The notes: generated from the letters alone by a model not told the origin. A DNA stretch of 64,000 nt from Rhipidocladum racemiflorum (GCA_036346355.1 JAYEVF010000043.1:248001-312000); one strand, 5' to 3'. Shown: positions 21,908 to 32,745, numbered from the stretch's first letter. Translations and numbers: made by a program.

Positions 21908-24900
21908 TGTAACACCCCAAAATTTTGCTTTTCTTAAATTCATGTGTGATTTGGCACTTTGGTGAATTTTTGGAATTTTCTGGAATTTATTTGGATTTAT
22001 TTGGAATTTATTTGAATTTATTCCATTTTGAAATAATTAAAGAATTAAACTTTGCAAATAAAATTTTGTTGGAAATATTTTATTTGAGTCCAAAATGATC
22101 CAAAGTATTTTCCGAATTTTTCCGAATTTTTCCGAGTCTTTTGATATTTTTATTGAATTAAATGAATTTCGGGAATTATTTTAAAAATAAATCGCTGGAA
22201 AATCAAGTCGGGTCAAGTATCGTTTCATCCGATCGACCGAGTCCGAGTCCGACTCGAGTCCGACCGAGCCACGTGACTTGACCAACCCCTATTCGATCCT
22301 AACCGCTGATCGAGATCCAACGGCCCGCATTGGATCGCACCGGTTCGAAATGAGTCTGGTCGGATCCGATCGCGCCCACGCCGATCGTGACCGTCGATCG
22401 TGCCACGTGGGCGGCTGTCGTCGTCGTCTCCGCCGAGACCGAGCCGACTCACGCCGCCAGCGTAGATCTAGGGTTCGCCTCGCACTAACGCCGAGGCTAT
22501 TTAAGGCCTGGTCACACCTCGAGGTCGGCCCCGACCTTACGCACCCATAGCCCCTACTCACCAAGGTAGAGCGCGCCGCTGCTTAGCCACGATAGCTCGC
22601 GCCAGTAGTTGAGCGCCGCCGCCATACTGCTTTTGCTTCATCCCGCCACACCCGCCGCCCCTAGCCACCGTTGAGCCCTGATCCGTAATCCCTGCACCAA
22701 GACGCACTCCGTGGAGCCAACTCATCTCGCCGAGGAGCCCCAAGCGCCACGGGAGTGGTCATCGTCTCCGCTCTCCGGCCGCTGCAGCTCCGCGTCGCCA
22801 TCGACCTCGCGAAGCTGCAGGCGCCGTCCGATCTTGATCGTGCGGTTGAGGTGAGTTCACGTGTTTCCAAACCCGATTAGATCTGGACCGTCCGATCTAG
22901 ATGGAACGGCCCACGATCATCGAGTAGTTTTCAACGTGTTAACCTTGGATCTAATCGCGGCCGTTGATTTTCAAATCAAGCGGACACGATCGCGCCACGT
23001 GTCCAGGAAGCCGAACCGCCAGCGCCACGCGGCGTTGCGTGGAGTCAGCGACACGCCGCCCGCGTGTCGGGCCGATAAAGACCGTGGCGTCACCCATGAC
23101 ATCATCGGTGGGTCCCACTGTCGACAACGGTGGTGAGCCCGGCCGACGCCGCAGTGGCGTCACCCGAGGGGGACCGCAGTCGGCGACATGTGGAGCCGTG
23201 GACCGAGTCCACGGTAGACCCGAGCCGAGCGTGGACCAAGTCCATGGACCGGTACCGACGCCGCAGACCAATCAGAGGCTGACACGTGTCCAGGCTGACG
23301 CAATAATTAATTTCCGAAAAAGAAAATGATTTATTTATTCGAAATAATGATTTCAGATTTTGTTTCAAACTTCAAACGCTTATAACTTTTGCGTTTCAAC
23401 TCCAATTTGAGTGATTCAAATTTCTAAATTTGTATAAAATTGAGATCTACCTAAATATAAATTTTATTTAATTTTTGGAGTAAATTTTTTCTCTGTAAAA
23501 TTATTTAATTGATTATTTAAACTTTAAATAATCATAACTTTTGCATTTTAACTCCAAATTTGACGATTCCAGTTTCTAAAAATTCATAAAATTATGTTCT
23601 CTCTGTTTATGGATTTTATTTGGATGATTGGATACTTTTTGCCTATTGTTTATTCGTGTATTTGCTATTTGCACGCTTTACGAGTAGACGTTGAAGTGCC
23701 GGAAGGATTTGAAGGAGAAGTATTGACTCAGGATCCAACTCAAGACCAAGAACAAGTACTTTTTGAAGGCTAGTTGTGCTTTGACCATGTTGATCCTATT
23801 TCGAAATCTATTTTGATTTAACCTATTGCATGCTAGTTCAATTAGAAAATACTTTATATAAATTTGGGGGATTAGATAAATACCAATTTGCTGTATGACA
23901 CCTTGATTATTTATATATGTGCCATGACCCTTGTCACCCTAGTTGTGGTTTACTAGTTGGACATTATTAAATTGTCAACATGGGTTTTAGGCCGAATTTG
24001 TAGTATATGGCTTAGACACCTTTCGTGCTCATGACATGATTTTGGACAATCAAATGTTAATATTGACTTAATGATATATTGAACCTGTTTTGGAAAGGTA
24101 TCATGTGATGTTGATGACGTGGTGCATGGTAATCAAGCGGGTTTGATAAATAGTTTTCGATCGGGGCATGTGGCAAGAATGATCAGTGGGCCGGTTGTGG
24201 CATTGGGGATGTTGATTTGGTTCTTCGTAGTCTTGCCCTGGTCACCCTAAGGACTTCACCTTGCAAGCCTTTGAACTGGTCTAACGTGCAACCACATGTC
24301 TCGTAATGGGACGGACCTAGTTGACTAAGTTGCTAATAACGCACTGTGGGACCTCGGAGGTCAACTACACCCTTTGTGTAAGTTGTACGGGGAGCGTCTG
24401 GCCGAGGCCAGTACCCATCTAACGGTTGATTGGCCTAAACTTCGCCTTAGCTAAGGGAAGGGTTAGTGTGCAATAACCGGGGAGGACCACTTGTATTGTT
24501 AGAAGTTTCCGAAAAACTTTGTTACGGGAACTCGCCTTTGTGGTGTTTGACTGTATCTTGTGGGTAAAGTGCATAACCTCTGCAGAGTGTAGAATCTATT
24601 CGAATAGCCGTGTCCGCGGTATTGCACATCGCTCGGGAATTACAGTCAAGGGTTAGATTTTCTCAAAAATAACTTGAATTTGAAAGGTTGGGTTGGATTA
24701 ATAATGATGTTGATGGAAATGTGGATTAGGATGGGAAAGATGTTTATTAAACTCCTTGAAAAGTTATCTATGCTTTACTTGTTTCTACTGCTTTCGAATC
24801 TACTTATGTTACTTGTCCAAATCTTTATATTTAAATATACCTTGAGCTATTCCTTTGTACCAAGCCATGCATATAGTATATTAGCTTGCATTCTGTGCAT

Positions 24901-25292
24901 GACTTGCTAAGTACCAAGTACTCACCCTTGCCACAATACAACACCAGTTGAAGAGGAGACTACACCAGCTTTGGAGGAGGAGCTCCACGAGGAACCGTCT
25001 ACTTAGGGAGCGAGCCCACCATTGCCTGTGGTATCTTTGGATGGCGCCACGAATTTATTTGATTTTCCGCTGCTACTATTTCTCTCTTAATAAGTTTCGC
25101 CCTGCGAGGCATACATTTGTAACTTGACCATAAGGTCGAGTAACCAGTTTGGTTATTTAAATAAAGTACTTTATTAGCATCGAGTGGTATGATTGTGATA
25201 TTTACCGATGTTAAGACTGTGTGCACTAGCGAGTTCCTGGACTAGTGCTGAATACATAGAGGGTCTGGATTTGCAAATTCGGGGTCCCGACA
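21908..25292 (+). mobile_element. LTR C (3' LTR of the composite)
   Basis: TGTAACACCCC at 21908 to CCCGACA at 25292, 3385 bp. It matches LTR A more closely than LTR B at most positions I compared, including the first 40 bases and the text around GAGTAGTTTTCAACGTG. TATA-like box at 22497-22506. Its copy of the short LTR ORF has a stop at 23771-23773. The right flank GCATT pairs with GCATC before LTR A. Confidence 0.88.
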
Positions 25293-25308
25293 GCATTGGG
25301 TAGGATGC
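25293..25308 (+). mobile_element. Sliver of the split old LTR between two insertions
   Basis: GCATTGGGTAGGATGC lies between LTR C and the next element. The younger LTRs have GGCATTGGGGATGTTG in the matching place (about 11076-11090), so this is the old LTR continuing from 8797. It includes the right-hand 5-bp target duplication of the composite. Confidence 0.5.
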
Positions 25309-25586
25309 TGTCGTTTTCCGATTGTCGACGTAAGAGCCAACAAACACCTCCGAATCGGGTGTATATGAAGTTCAAACGGGGGGCTTTCGTGGAGATCGCT
25401 CGAGAGGTGGAGAAAAGAGATCAGTCGCAAAGCTTGCAAGGGGACACTTAGGTTTATCCAGGTTCGGGCCCTCCTGAGAGTAATAGCCCTAGTCCTGTCG
25501 TGTCTTCTTTCTTGTGTTCTTGAGGGGAGCTAAAAACATCAACCAACCGAAAATCGTCCACCCCTTTCTCCCATGCAGCCCGGCTC

Positions 25587-25595
25587 CCTTTTATA
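25587..25595 (-). promoter_or_regulatory. TATA box of the Tat-like LTR (3' copy)
   Basis: TATAAAAGG on the minus strand, conserved at 30908-30916 in the 5' LTR. It fits the LTR promoter driving gag-pol on the minus strand. Confidence 0.65.
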
Positions 25596-25929
25596 CTTGG
25601 GCTGGCTGGGGCGCCTTGGGGACTTACATCAGTGTACCACTCTTATTACACTGCCATATCGCATTTAATGCACCTATCACTATTCTTGAGTTGCACTCAA
25701 TGCTTCTGACACAACCGACTTTGTCCCGGCCTCGGGACCCGTGTGCCTGCCGGCTCCGCACACCTCACTAGGGGGGATTTCGCCATGACATCACCCGTAA
25801 TAAATGCGCGCGTCGGGAACACGCGCCGCCACACTGTGGCCTTCATTACCTCCACTTAATACGCACGATACGCATTAAATGCCCTTGACCCTCTATGCGG
25901 TGGCACAGACCACTAGGTGGCCTCGAATC

Positions 25930-26095
25930 GAGCACCGGCGTGGCACGACGCCACCGTCATTCCGGGCGATCACCTTATCTTGGAGTGCCAGCGGCGTAGC
26001 CTGGACGCCACCTGTCCGCTGGGCGATCACCTTTACTGCGTGCTAGCGGTGTGACCTGAAGGCCACCTGTCCGCTGGGCGATCACCTTTACTATG
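25930..26095 (-). repeat. LTR minisatellite, three units
   Basis: Three head-to-tail units of about 55 bp share GCCACCTGTCCGCTGGGCGATCAC or a decayed form of it. Within each unit GGCGT and ACGCC face each other and could form a hairpin. The matching region of the 5' LTR has four units. Confidence 0.8.
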
Positions 26096-26130
26096 GTGAA
26101 GTGGGCACCTTAGTGTAGAATACATCGACA

Positions 26131-26152
26131 GTAGCCCCCAGGCCCACCCGGG
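26131..26152 (-). promoter_or_regulatory. Polypurine tract of the Tat-like element
   Basis: On the minus strand GGGTGGGCCTGGGGGCTAC directly precedes the 3' LTR start TGTCGATG. The G-run next to the LTR is the normal plus-strand primer position and confirms orientation. Confidence 0.7.
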
Positions 26153-26404
26153 AGCGCTTTTGACCCTTTTTGGAAAACTGTTCGATCTCCTGGGTGCGTC
26201 CATCATAAATGCCCACGTAACGCCGCAGCTTTAAATGCCCGCAGCCGTTTCTGGGTATTAAGGCGGAACATGCAACCGCCCCCGCCTCGTAACCGACGCC
26301 GGACCTTTGGGGAACATGCCCACGCTTTGACAGCCTTTTGGGCTTCCCGCCTTCAAGCCGCTGCGACGCTTCGGGTTTCCCGCCAGATCACCTCTCCGTG
26401 TGCC

Positions 26405-26413
26405 TATATATAA
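26405..26413 (+). promoter_or_regulatory. TATA box for the antisense ORF
   Basis: TATATATAA on the plus strand, 117 bp upstream of the ATG at 26522 of the antisense gene and outside the LTR. This is the spacing of an ordinary plant core promoter. It suggests the extra gene was transcribed by its own promoter rather than from an LTR. Confidence 0.6.
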
Positions 26414-26521
26414 GTTGGCACGGGTGGAGCGGTTCTTTCTTTTAGTCTCATTCATCTGCTAAGCCTTCAACCGTCCTTCTAGCGAACTGCCTCCTTCTTG
26501 CACATCGCCTCCTTTGCCCAC

Positions 26522-28925
26522 ATGGTACCTCTGACACCTTTGCTCCCACCGTTGATCGTCGAGGAAATAGATGCCGCGAGGTTTTCTCGGTATATCTCCG
26601 GCAGCTCCCTCAACGTCCGCGCCGGGACCACAGTGCCCGGCTGCCGCCCAGGAGAAGTGATCTTCTTCGGTTGGGCGATGCTGGCGGGCCTACTCCCGCC
26701 GGTTTCTGACTTCTACATTTCCGTCCTCAACTTCTACTCCATCCACAACATTCATCTTCATCCCAACTCCATCGTCCTCCTTGCTGTCTTTGCCTACTTC
26801 TGCGAAATGTTCGTGGGAGTGACCCCCAACCTTCCTCTTTTTCGCTTTTTCTCACGTTGCGCGTGGCCAAGGATTCTTCCACCCCGTCGGGGTGCTGCCA
26901 CCTTCGCCTCCGGGACGGCGCGTCTTCGCGCTACATCCCGCTGGACTCCAGGTCCAACTGGAAGACCTGGCGCAACGAGTGGCTCTACGTCGTGGACGAC
27001 AGTGGCACTGAAGCCCTGGAGTTGCCGACCGGGCCGGCGGTCAGCAACCCCAACTAGGGAGCACACGTCGACGAGACGCCCGAGCTCCGGACAATGCTGG
27101 CCCGCGTGGACCAGCTGTGGACAGCGGGCCTGACGGGAAGCATGGTTCTCTGAGACTTCATATCTCAGAGAATCAACCCCCTGCGCCGCCGTGCCCGCCT
27201 GGCCTGGCAGTACACGGGCCTCGACGACGTGACTCGGACGGTTTCCGGAGGTAGGCTTCTTGTCTCCCCTTCTTCTTGGTGATTTTGGCAACTGTTGCCG
27301 AGTTAAAGACATTCTTCTTTCTTTTTTACTTTCCAACAGCTGCAGGGGACTTATCCCCTTCGAAAGTCGAGCCTGGATGGGGCTATTGGGCGCCCCCGGC
27401 GTCGTCCCGCCTTTCCTGGTGGGTGCACTCCCGCTTTGCCTCGTGGAGCCCCGGCAGCGCGTGGCGATGTCCCGTGCTATGCCCATTATGGACTCCACGG
27501 GACCGGTGAACACGCCACGCCCAAGGGCCCTGATGATCCGGGACCCCCCCAGCCGGTGACCAGGGAAGGGGCAAACGCCCTGTTGACGACGACGCCCCTG
27601 GTGCCAGCCCCAAGAGGGTTTGCGCCCCGACAGGGGACGCGCTGACCTCGACCGCACCGCAGGGCTCGACCGAGGCGGGGAGCTCCACGGCGGCCACAGC
27701 TGCAACTTCAACCGTTCCCGTTGAGGTGGTTGAAGTTGACGCTGCTCCGACCATAGCTCCGCTGGCGCCGATCGTTCCTCCATCGCAGCAGGCGTCGGTC
27801 GATCCTCCGCCGCCGTCGGCACTGATCCTTCCTCCGCCACCGCCGGCGCCGATCGATCTGCCGGCCCCGGTTCTTCCGCTTCGCCCGGCCAGGTAGGTCC
27901 TACCATCGCCGCCATCGCGCCGCGAGGTGCCGAATCTCCTCCGCCACGCCACGTTTCAGGAGACCTCCTGCCGGGTATTTAATCCAAAACACGACAAACT
28001 GTTATGTTCTTTTAATCTGAGAGGCTTACCCCCTTTTACCTTCTTCAGGGCGACCTCCTCAAGTGCCCCAACCGAAGGCGACCAGGAACTCAAAGCCTGG
28101 CCTTGACAAATACTTGTGGTGGAAGAGCCCGAGTGAAGCGGGTGACCACCAAGTGGTCGCCTCGGGCGACCACCGCGGCCATCGGCGGCGAGCTGGGCTT
28201 GCAGCCCACTCGAAGGCCCCCACCGCTTGATTCCTTCGGCGGACACGGACGCTTTGCTGGCCGCCCTCAGCGAGCTTCACTCCAGTGTGAGCAACTGCCT
28301 CGCGACAAGCAAGGAGAAGCTGAGGGAGGCCGCCGTGGAGATCAACCACCTCCGTAGGGAGGCGCAGGATCGGGCGCAGCCCAAAGTGCGGCTGGAGCAG
28401 GAGCTGCAGCAGGAGAGGGCGCAAGGAGCACTCCGCGTCGAGGCGCTCACCAAGGAGCGCGACGCGGAGACGAGTGACCGACTCCGCGCAGAGGCTGAGA
28501 CCACCTCCATGCTGCGCCCCGCCTTCGGCCGGATGGTGGCCAGCTTGGCGCCACTGGGGCTGGAGCAGCCCCCCCTTGAGCAGAGGGCACGTCACTATGC
28601 TTTCTACATGGGCTGTGTCGCCGACTTCCTCACTCTCATGCCCACCGCCTTAGCCACCTGGTCCAGCGAGGAAGGGCGCGCAGTCGCGGCCACAAATGCG
28701 TCTTTGGCGTCTTTGCGTCGACCAGGACGCTAACCCGACCCTGGCTGCCATCCAGGGGGTGGAAGGGGACTGGGCAAGTGCTGAGGCGCAGGTCCACAAC
28801 GCCGCCGAGCGGGTCGCCAACCAGCTCGAAATGGTCAACCCGGCGCTGGAAGCAGTGGCTCTTGGGCTGGACGGCGGTCCAGTGGAGGACCAGGGGGCCG
28901 CAGAAGCCTTGGCAGACGAGGAGTG
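26522..28925 (+). pseudogene. Antisense extra ORF of the Tat-like element (Transposase_28-like)
   Basis: Starts MVPLTPLLPPLIVEEIDAA. The domain continues with FFGWAMLAGLLPPVSDF, NFYSIHNIHLHPNSIVLLAVF and CEMFVGVTPNLPLFRFF, the pattern of the so-called putative gypsy-type transposon domain (Transposase_28, PF04195). After a frameshift near 26850 come WKTWRNEWLYVVDD and a stop at 27057. Further pieces, probably separated by introns, include a Pro/Ala-rich linker (27680-27895), a long coiled coil (28227-28735: EKLREAAVEINHLRREAQDR) and a last piece NPALEAVALGLDGGPVEDQG ending at 28925. The gene converges on the integrase gene. The protein's role is unknown; in related elements it is conserved but not part of gag-pol. 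Frameshifts make this copy a pseudogene. Confidence 0.7.
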
Positions 28926-29599
28926 AAGACCCTCGCCTTAGTTTTTCTGTCTTTTTGTTTTGTCTTTATCTGTAAAAAACTCCTACAAATTAGCCCTTAC
29001 TTACTTATGAATGCACGTGTTTCTCTGGTATATGTCTTATGTTCGAACGTTTGTCTGCGCGCCCCACTTTGCTGGTTCTGCATGAGCGAACAGGCAGCCG
29101 TATACTTTAAAGGTTAGTCGGGATGCAGGGCTCGAGACCCTCGCGCCGGAACACCGCCTTCTCAGGACCTTAGGACCTTGTGAAATCAACTATTCTCGTG
29201 GTCTCTCGGGACCGAACACTTGGTGAGGCGTGGTAGGGTAGTAGGCTCTCGGTAGTGGTGTTTAAGTCACCATTTCTCACGGGGACGCCCGGGGCGTCAC
29301 GACCGTGTTGAGAACCGTGCCAAACTAGCCGCCCGATCGCCCATCCCTGCTCGCCGCGCTCACCCAGGGGTTCCACTTTTACCATCGAGGTTTCAGAGAG
29401 TCGCAAGGTACTGAGGGCAACCACACGGACATGGCCCACCAGGGCGCAAATAAGAAAAAAAAAGAGAACAAAGGCGGAAGCTGCTTTGAATGAAAACCAA
29501 ACACTTGATTAAACAGATGCTTCCCCCGACCAGCCAAGGAGAGAGAAATTCACTCCGGCTGGTTGGGGCACACAGCTCTGCACTTACAGCCATTTTTAG
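28926..29599. other. Spacer between the converging genes
   Basis: Lies between the stop of the antisense ORF and the end of the integrase gene. T-rich runs at 28930-28990 could serve as 3' ends for the plus-strand gene. The rest has no protein I can recognise; open frames here are extensions of the integrase frame. Confidence 0.5.
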
Positions 29600-30730
29600 G
29601 GATAGAACTTGTGTAGAAGCTCTATGTTTTGGGAGTGCCAACTCCTCCACGTCTTCAGTGGCCAACCTGACCACCCCGGGGCAAGAGACTGAGACCACCT
29701 TGAAGGGGCCCTCCCACTGGGGAGACAGTTTGTGCAACCCGGCATGCGTCTGAATTTTGCGCAAGACCAGGTCGCCCACAGCCAGTGTTCTTTCACTGAC
29801 CCGGGCGGCGTGGTACCGCCTAAGACTTTGTTGGTACCAAGCAGCGCGCAAGGCTGCACGGTCTCGCATCTCTTCCAGGAGATTGGCTTCCCCTCGACGC
29901 AGATCTTCCTGGCCTTCCTCCGTGAACACCGCGATTCGCGGTGACCCCAGGGCCAGCTCCGAAGGCAAGACAGCTTCCGCGCCGTAGACCAGGAAGAAAG
30001 GAGTTTCTCCGGTAGCCCGGCTGGGAGTGGTGCGGAGCGACCACAAAACTGCCGAGAGCTCTTCAGTCCACCGTGCTCCGCGCTTATGGAGTCGATCAAA
30101 CGCCCTGGTTTTAAGGCCCTTCAGCATTAGCGCATTGGCCCGCTCAACTTGGCCATTACTCCTTGGGTGGGCCACCGAGGCAAAACAAACCTTGGTGCCC
30201 ATTTCTTCACAGAAACCCAAGAATGCGGCGCTGGTGAATTATGTGCCATTGTCGGTGATGATGCGGTTGGCGACCCCGAAGCGGCTGAAGATTCCTTGCA
30301 TGAACTTGATTGCAGCGGCGGCGGTAATCGCCCTTACTGCTTCGGTTTCCACCCATTTAGTAAACTTATCGATGGCGACGAACAGATGGGTGCAGCCCCC
30401 TGTGGCCCACGGGAACGGGCCCAGGATATCCAGCCCCCAGACCGCGAAGGGCCATGAGAGCGGGATGTTTTGCAAAGCCTGGGCTGGTCGGTGGATTTGC
30501 TTGGCGTGGAACTGGCACACCTCGCATTTTCTCACCAGCTCGCAAGCATCCTGGAGGGCGGTTGGCCAATAGAACCGTTGGCAGAAAGCTTTCCTAACCA
30601 TCGTTCGACTGGACATATGGCTCCCGCACACGCCTCCAATGATATCTGAGAGCAGACTACTCCCCTCTTCCCGAGTGATGCACTTCAGAAGAATTCCGTT
30701 CCTACCTTGGCGGTACAGGTACCCGCCCAC
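29600..30730 (-). pseudogene. Integrase of the Tat-like element
   Basis: On the minus strand: zinc-finger region with CELVRKCEVCQFHAK, first catalytic Asp in WGLDILGPFPW, KFTKWVETEAVRAIT, second Asp in RIITDNGT, then a stop (a CAA codon changed to TAA) at about 30238. The frame goes on GFCEEMGTKVCFASVAHPRS with the catalytic Glu in NGQVERANALMLKGLK. It continues through WSLRTTPSRATGETPF, VYGAEAVLPSEL and the C-terminal LSPQWEGPFKVVSV to about 29600. Apart from the one stop codon the sequence is well preserved, so the element is younger than its missing half suggests. The enzyme would insert the cDNA into the genome. Confidence 0.88.
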
Positions 30731-30781
30731 CAGGGTATAGCACTTGGCCTTTTGTTCTATATTCTCTGCTAACGCATGCCG

Positions 30782-31508
30782 GGTTCGGGCCCTCCTGAGA
30801 GTAATAGCCCTAGTTCTGCCGTGTCTTCTTTCTTGTGTTCTTGAGGGTAGTTAAAAACATCAACCAACCGAAAATAGTCCACCCCTTTCTCCCATGCAGC
30901 CCGGCTCCCTTTTATACTTGGGATGGCTGGGGCGCCTGGGGGACTTACATCAGTGTACCACTCTTATTACACTGCCATATCGCATTTAATGCACCTGTCA
31001 CTATTCTTGAGTTGCACTCAATGCTTCTAACACAGCCGACTTTGTCCCGGCCTCGGGACCCGTGTGCCTGCCGGCTCCGCACGCCTCGCCAGGGGGGATT
31101 TCGGCATGACATCACCCGTAATAAATGCGCGCGTCTGGAACACGCGCCGCCACACTATGGCCTTCATTACCTCCACTTAATGCGCACGATACGCATTAAA
31201 TGCCCTTGACCCTCTGTGCGGTGGCACAGACCACTTGGTGGCCTCGGGAACTGAGCGCCAGTGGCGTGGCCTTGACGCCACCTGTCCGCTGGGCGATCAG
31301 TTAGCTGACCACCAACGGCGTGGCCTGAACGCCACCTGTCCGCTGGGCGATCATCTTACTGAGCGCCAGCGGCGTGGCCTGGACGCCACCTGTCCGCTGG
31401 GCGATCACCTTTACTGAGTGCCAGCGGCATGGCCTGGATGCCACCTGTCCGCTGGGCGATCACCTTTACTATGGTGAAGTGGGCACCCTGGTGTAGAATA
31501 CACCGACT
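30782..31508 (-). mobile_element. 5' LTR of the Tat-like element (truncated)
   Basis: Homologous to 25461-26130 of the 3' LTR. The last 150 bp or so of the LTR and the primer site are missing: it abuts integrase sequence at 30781. The outer end reads CACCGACT where CACCGACA is expected, one base off the terminal CA rule. TATA box at 30908-30916. Confidence 0.82.
31245..31470 (-). repeat. LTR minisatellite, four units
   Basis: Four units of 54-57 bp, each ending GCCACCTGTCCGCTGGGCGATCA. The last two units are nearly identical. The 3' LTR has three, more decayed units, so the array changed copy number after insertion. Confidence 0.85.
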
Positions 31509-32140
31509 CCGGTTCTCACAACGGTAGTTACTCACTCAGGTCAGTGGGTCCTGAGGGTTATGGTCACAGACCTACCAGGTAAGGGCCATCCAGACCTACC
31601 CGCAAGCATTTAAGTTGCATAAAATTCGTACGTGGGGTTGTAGATATCTTGTGGGTAAAGCTGAGCGGCTATGCAGAGTCTTATTTGAATGGTATTCGGA
31701 TACGCCGTGCTTCCAATTAATGAAGCTAAGTTTGAATTGTGGTGACTCCGAAACCTCGCTCAAGTAGTCTTTGGAAATTTGAGAATTTGGTTAATAGTGA
31801 ATATGGTTAATTTGGAAATTTGAATATGGTTTGTGTTTCAAATGTAACTAAAAGTAGCAAATAAAACTGCATCCACAAATTAAAACCCTGTGACAATCAT
31901 TTGTTATTCCCTTACAGTATTCAGTACTTTTCTGTGCGACATGTTGAGTACTGTTGTGTACTCATTCTTGTTTAAACCTAACCCTTTTAGAGTTCCAAGA
32001 AGCCTAAGAGTTCCAGGAATCCGTAAATGGTGATTCTATTTGATTTTAGATCTTAGTCTTTTGTTTAGACCTATCTGTGCGGTTGTTCTTTTGTGATGTA
32101 ATATATTTGAGGCTCATTATGCCTCTTTTCTATAAAAAAA
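31509..32140 (+). mobile_element. Right part of the split old Tekay-like LTR
   Basis: Text runs parallel to the 3' half of the younger LTRs. GGTTCTCAC followed by CACTCAGGTCAGTGGG resembles their GGTTCTTCGG...CCCTGGTCACC region. TATCTTGTGGGTAAAG and TGCAGAGTCTTATTTGAAT match their GTATCTTGTGGGTAAAG and GCAGAGTGTAGAATCTATTCGAAT. GTTGAGTACTGTTGTGTACTCA matches GCTGAGTACCAAGTACTCA. Together with 7215-8797 and 25293-25308 it makes one LTR of about 2.2 kb. The 3' end near 32140, just after an A-run, is approximate. Confidence 0.6.
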
Positions 32141-32745
32141 AAACCCTAGCCGATAGGCCTTTATTTCCTTTAAAAATAGTTGTAATTCGTTTTTTGTTTG
32201 GCCACATGCGCTTGATTCCTAACAGCTAATCTTTCTGGATAGCTGTTGAGTATTTAAACGAACCCAGGAACGGTGGTCCGTTACATCCTTAATGACTAAA
32301 AAGTTATGTGTAATGTAACATCGCCTTAGTCAACGGACTATCACGTCGCCTTCATCCAGCATGGCCACCAACTGATTACGTTGCTTCCTAATACACCGTA
32401 CGCATTTCAGAATCCATCTCTATCTAATTTTTTTAGGGTCATCTCTAGAAAGGCAAATCGGATTGTAGAATTCCACAGCGTGAGAGAAGTAGTGGCCTTT
32501 CAAGCGGGTAAAAAAAATAAATCTTTCCTGATTATCCAAAACCATCACTATAGTAATCATTAATCCGTAACTCTTTTTCTAACAGGGACATTTGGTTTAC
32601 TGTGCCTTAGGACGCAGGTTACGAAGTGGTCATAGGTCTAACTTTTCGCAAAGCAGCCATTGAAGCCGCCTCTCGCACTTTACATTTCCAACAGGGCAAC
32701 TCCCTATTCTAGACATGCTCAACTTGTCTTGATTTCAAAGATTGA
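32141..32745. other. Unassigned stretch with a possible exon relic
   Basis: No repeat family recognised. At 32381-32512 a frame reads LLPNTPYAFQNPSLSNFF and ANRIVEFHSVREVVAFQAG and ends at GGTAAAA, a plausible splice donor. At 32585 TTTCTAACAG resembles an acceptor, after which RDIWFTVP, a stop, then DAGYEVVIGLTFRKAAIEA and TLHFQQGNS can be read to a stop near 32712. I cannot name a family. It may be a relic of a host gene or of an unknown element. Confidence 0.25.

Larger units (their letters stand above)
8798..25292 (+). mobile_element. Three-LTR Tekay-like chromovirus composite
   Basis: The composite reads LTR A (8798-12171), part of an internal region (12172-13825), LTR B (13826-17079), a longer internal region with gag-pol pieces (17080-21907), then LTR C (21908-25292). 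All three LTRs start TGTAACACC; B and C end CCCGACA. The outer flanks are GCATC (8793-8797) and GCATT (25293-25297), a 5-bp target duplication with one mismatch, so A and C bound one original insertion. A and C also share sequence variants that B lacks (for example the text just inside the 5' end). LTRs of about 3.3-3.4 kb, an initiator-Met primer site and a C-terminal chromodomain fit the Tekay/Del clade of Ty3/gypsy. Confidence 0.85.
25309..26130 (-). mobile_element. 3' LTR of the defective Tat-like element
   Basis: Begins (minus strand) TGTCGATGTATTC at 26130 and ends CGACA at 25309, 822 bp. It holds three tandem units of about 55 bp (25930-26095) and a minus-strand TATA box at 25587-25595. 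It shares most of its length with 30782-31508. Confidence 0.85.
25309..31508 (-). mobile_element. Defective Tat-like Ty3/gypsy element with antisense ORF
   Basis: Read on the minus strand: 5' LTR (31508-30782, end truncated), integrase (30730-29600), an opposite-strand extra gene (plus strand 26522-28925), polypurine tract, 3' LTR (26130-25309). LTR ends are TGTCG...CGACA. Gag, protease, reverse transcriptase and RNase H are missing: the deletion joins the middle of the 5' LTR directly to the integrase start near 30781. An extra gene in antisense between integrase and the 3' LTR is a known trait of the Tat lineage of plant Ty3/gypsy elements. Confidence 0.82.

Noticed and set aside
8798..25292. 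Two separate adjacent elements rather than one composite
   Set aside because: No target duplication fits B-C alone, while A and C share flanks and variants. The gag break at 13825 is where the second copy's text would continue.
26794..27952. Minus-strand frames of 189-373 codons
   Set aside because: They are opposite the antisense extra gene, whose plus-strand reading has the recognisable domain. The minus frames are low-complexity Arg/Gly/Pro.
31245..31470. Regular repeats that might suggest a CRISPR array
   Set aside because: Units are head-to-tail without unique spacers, lie in a retrotransposon LTR and occur in a plant genome.
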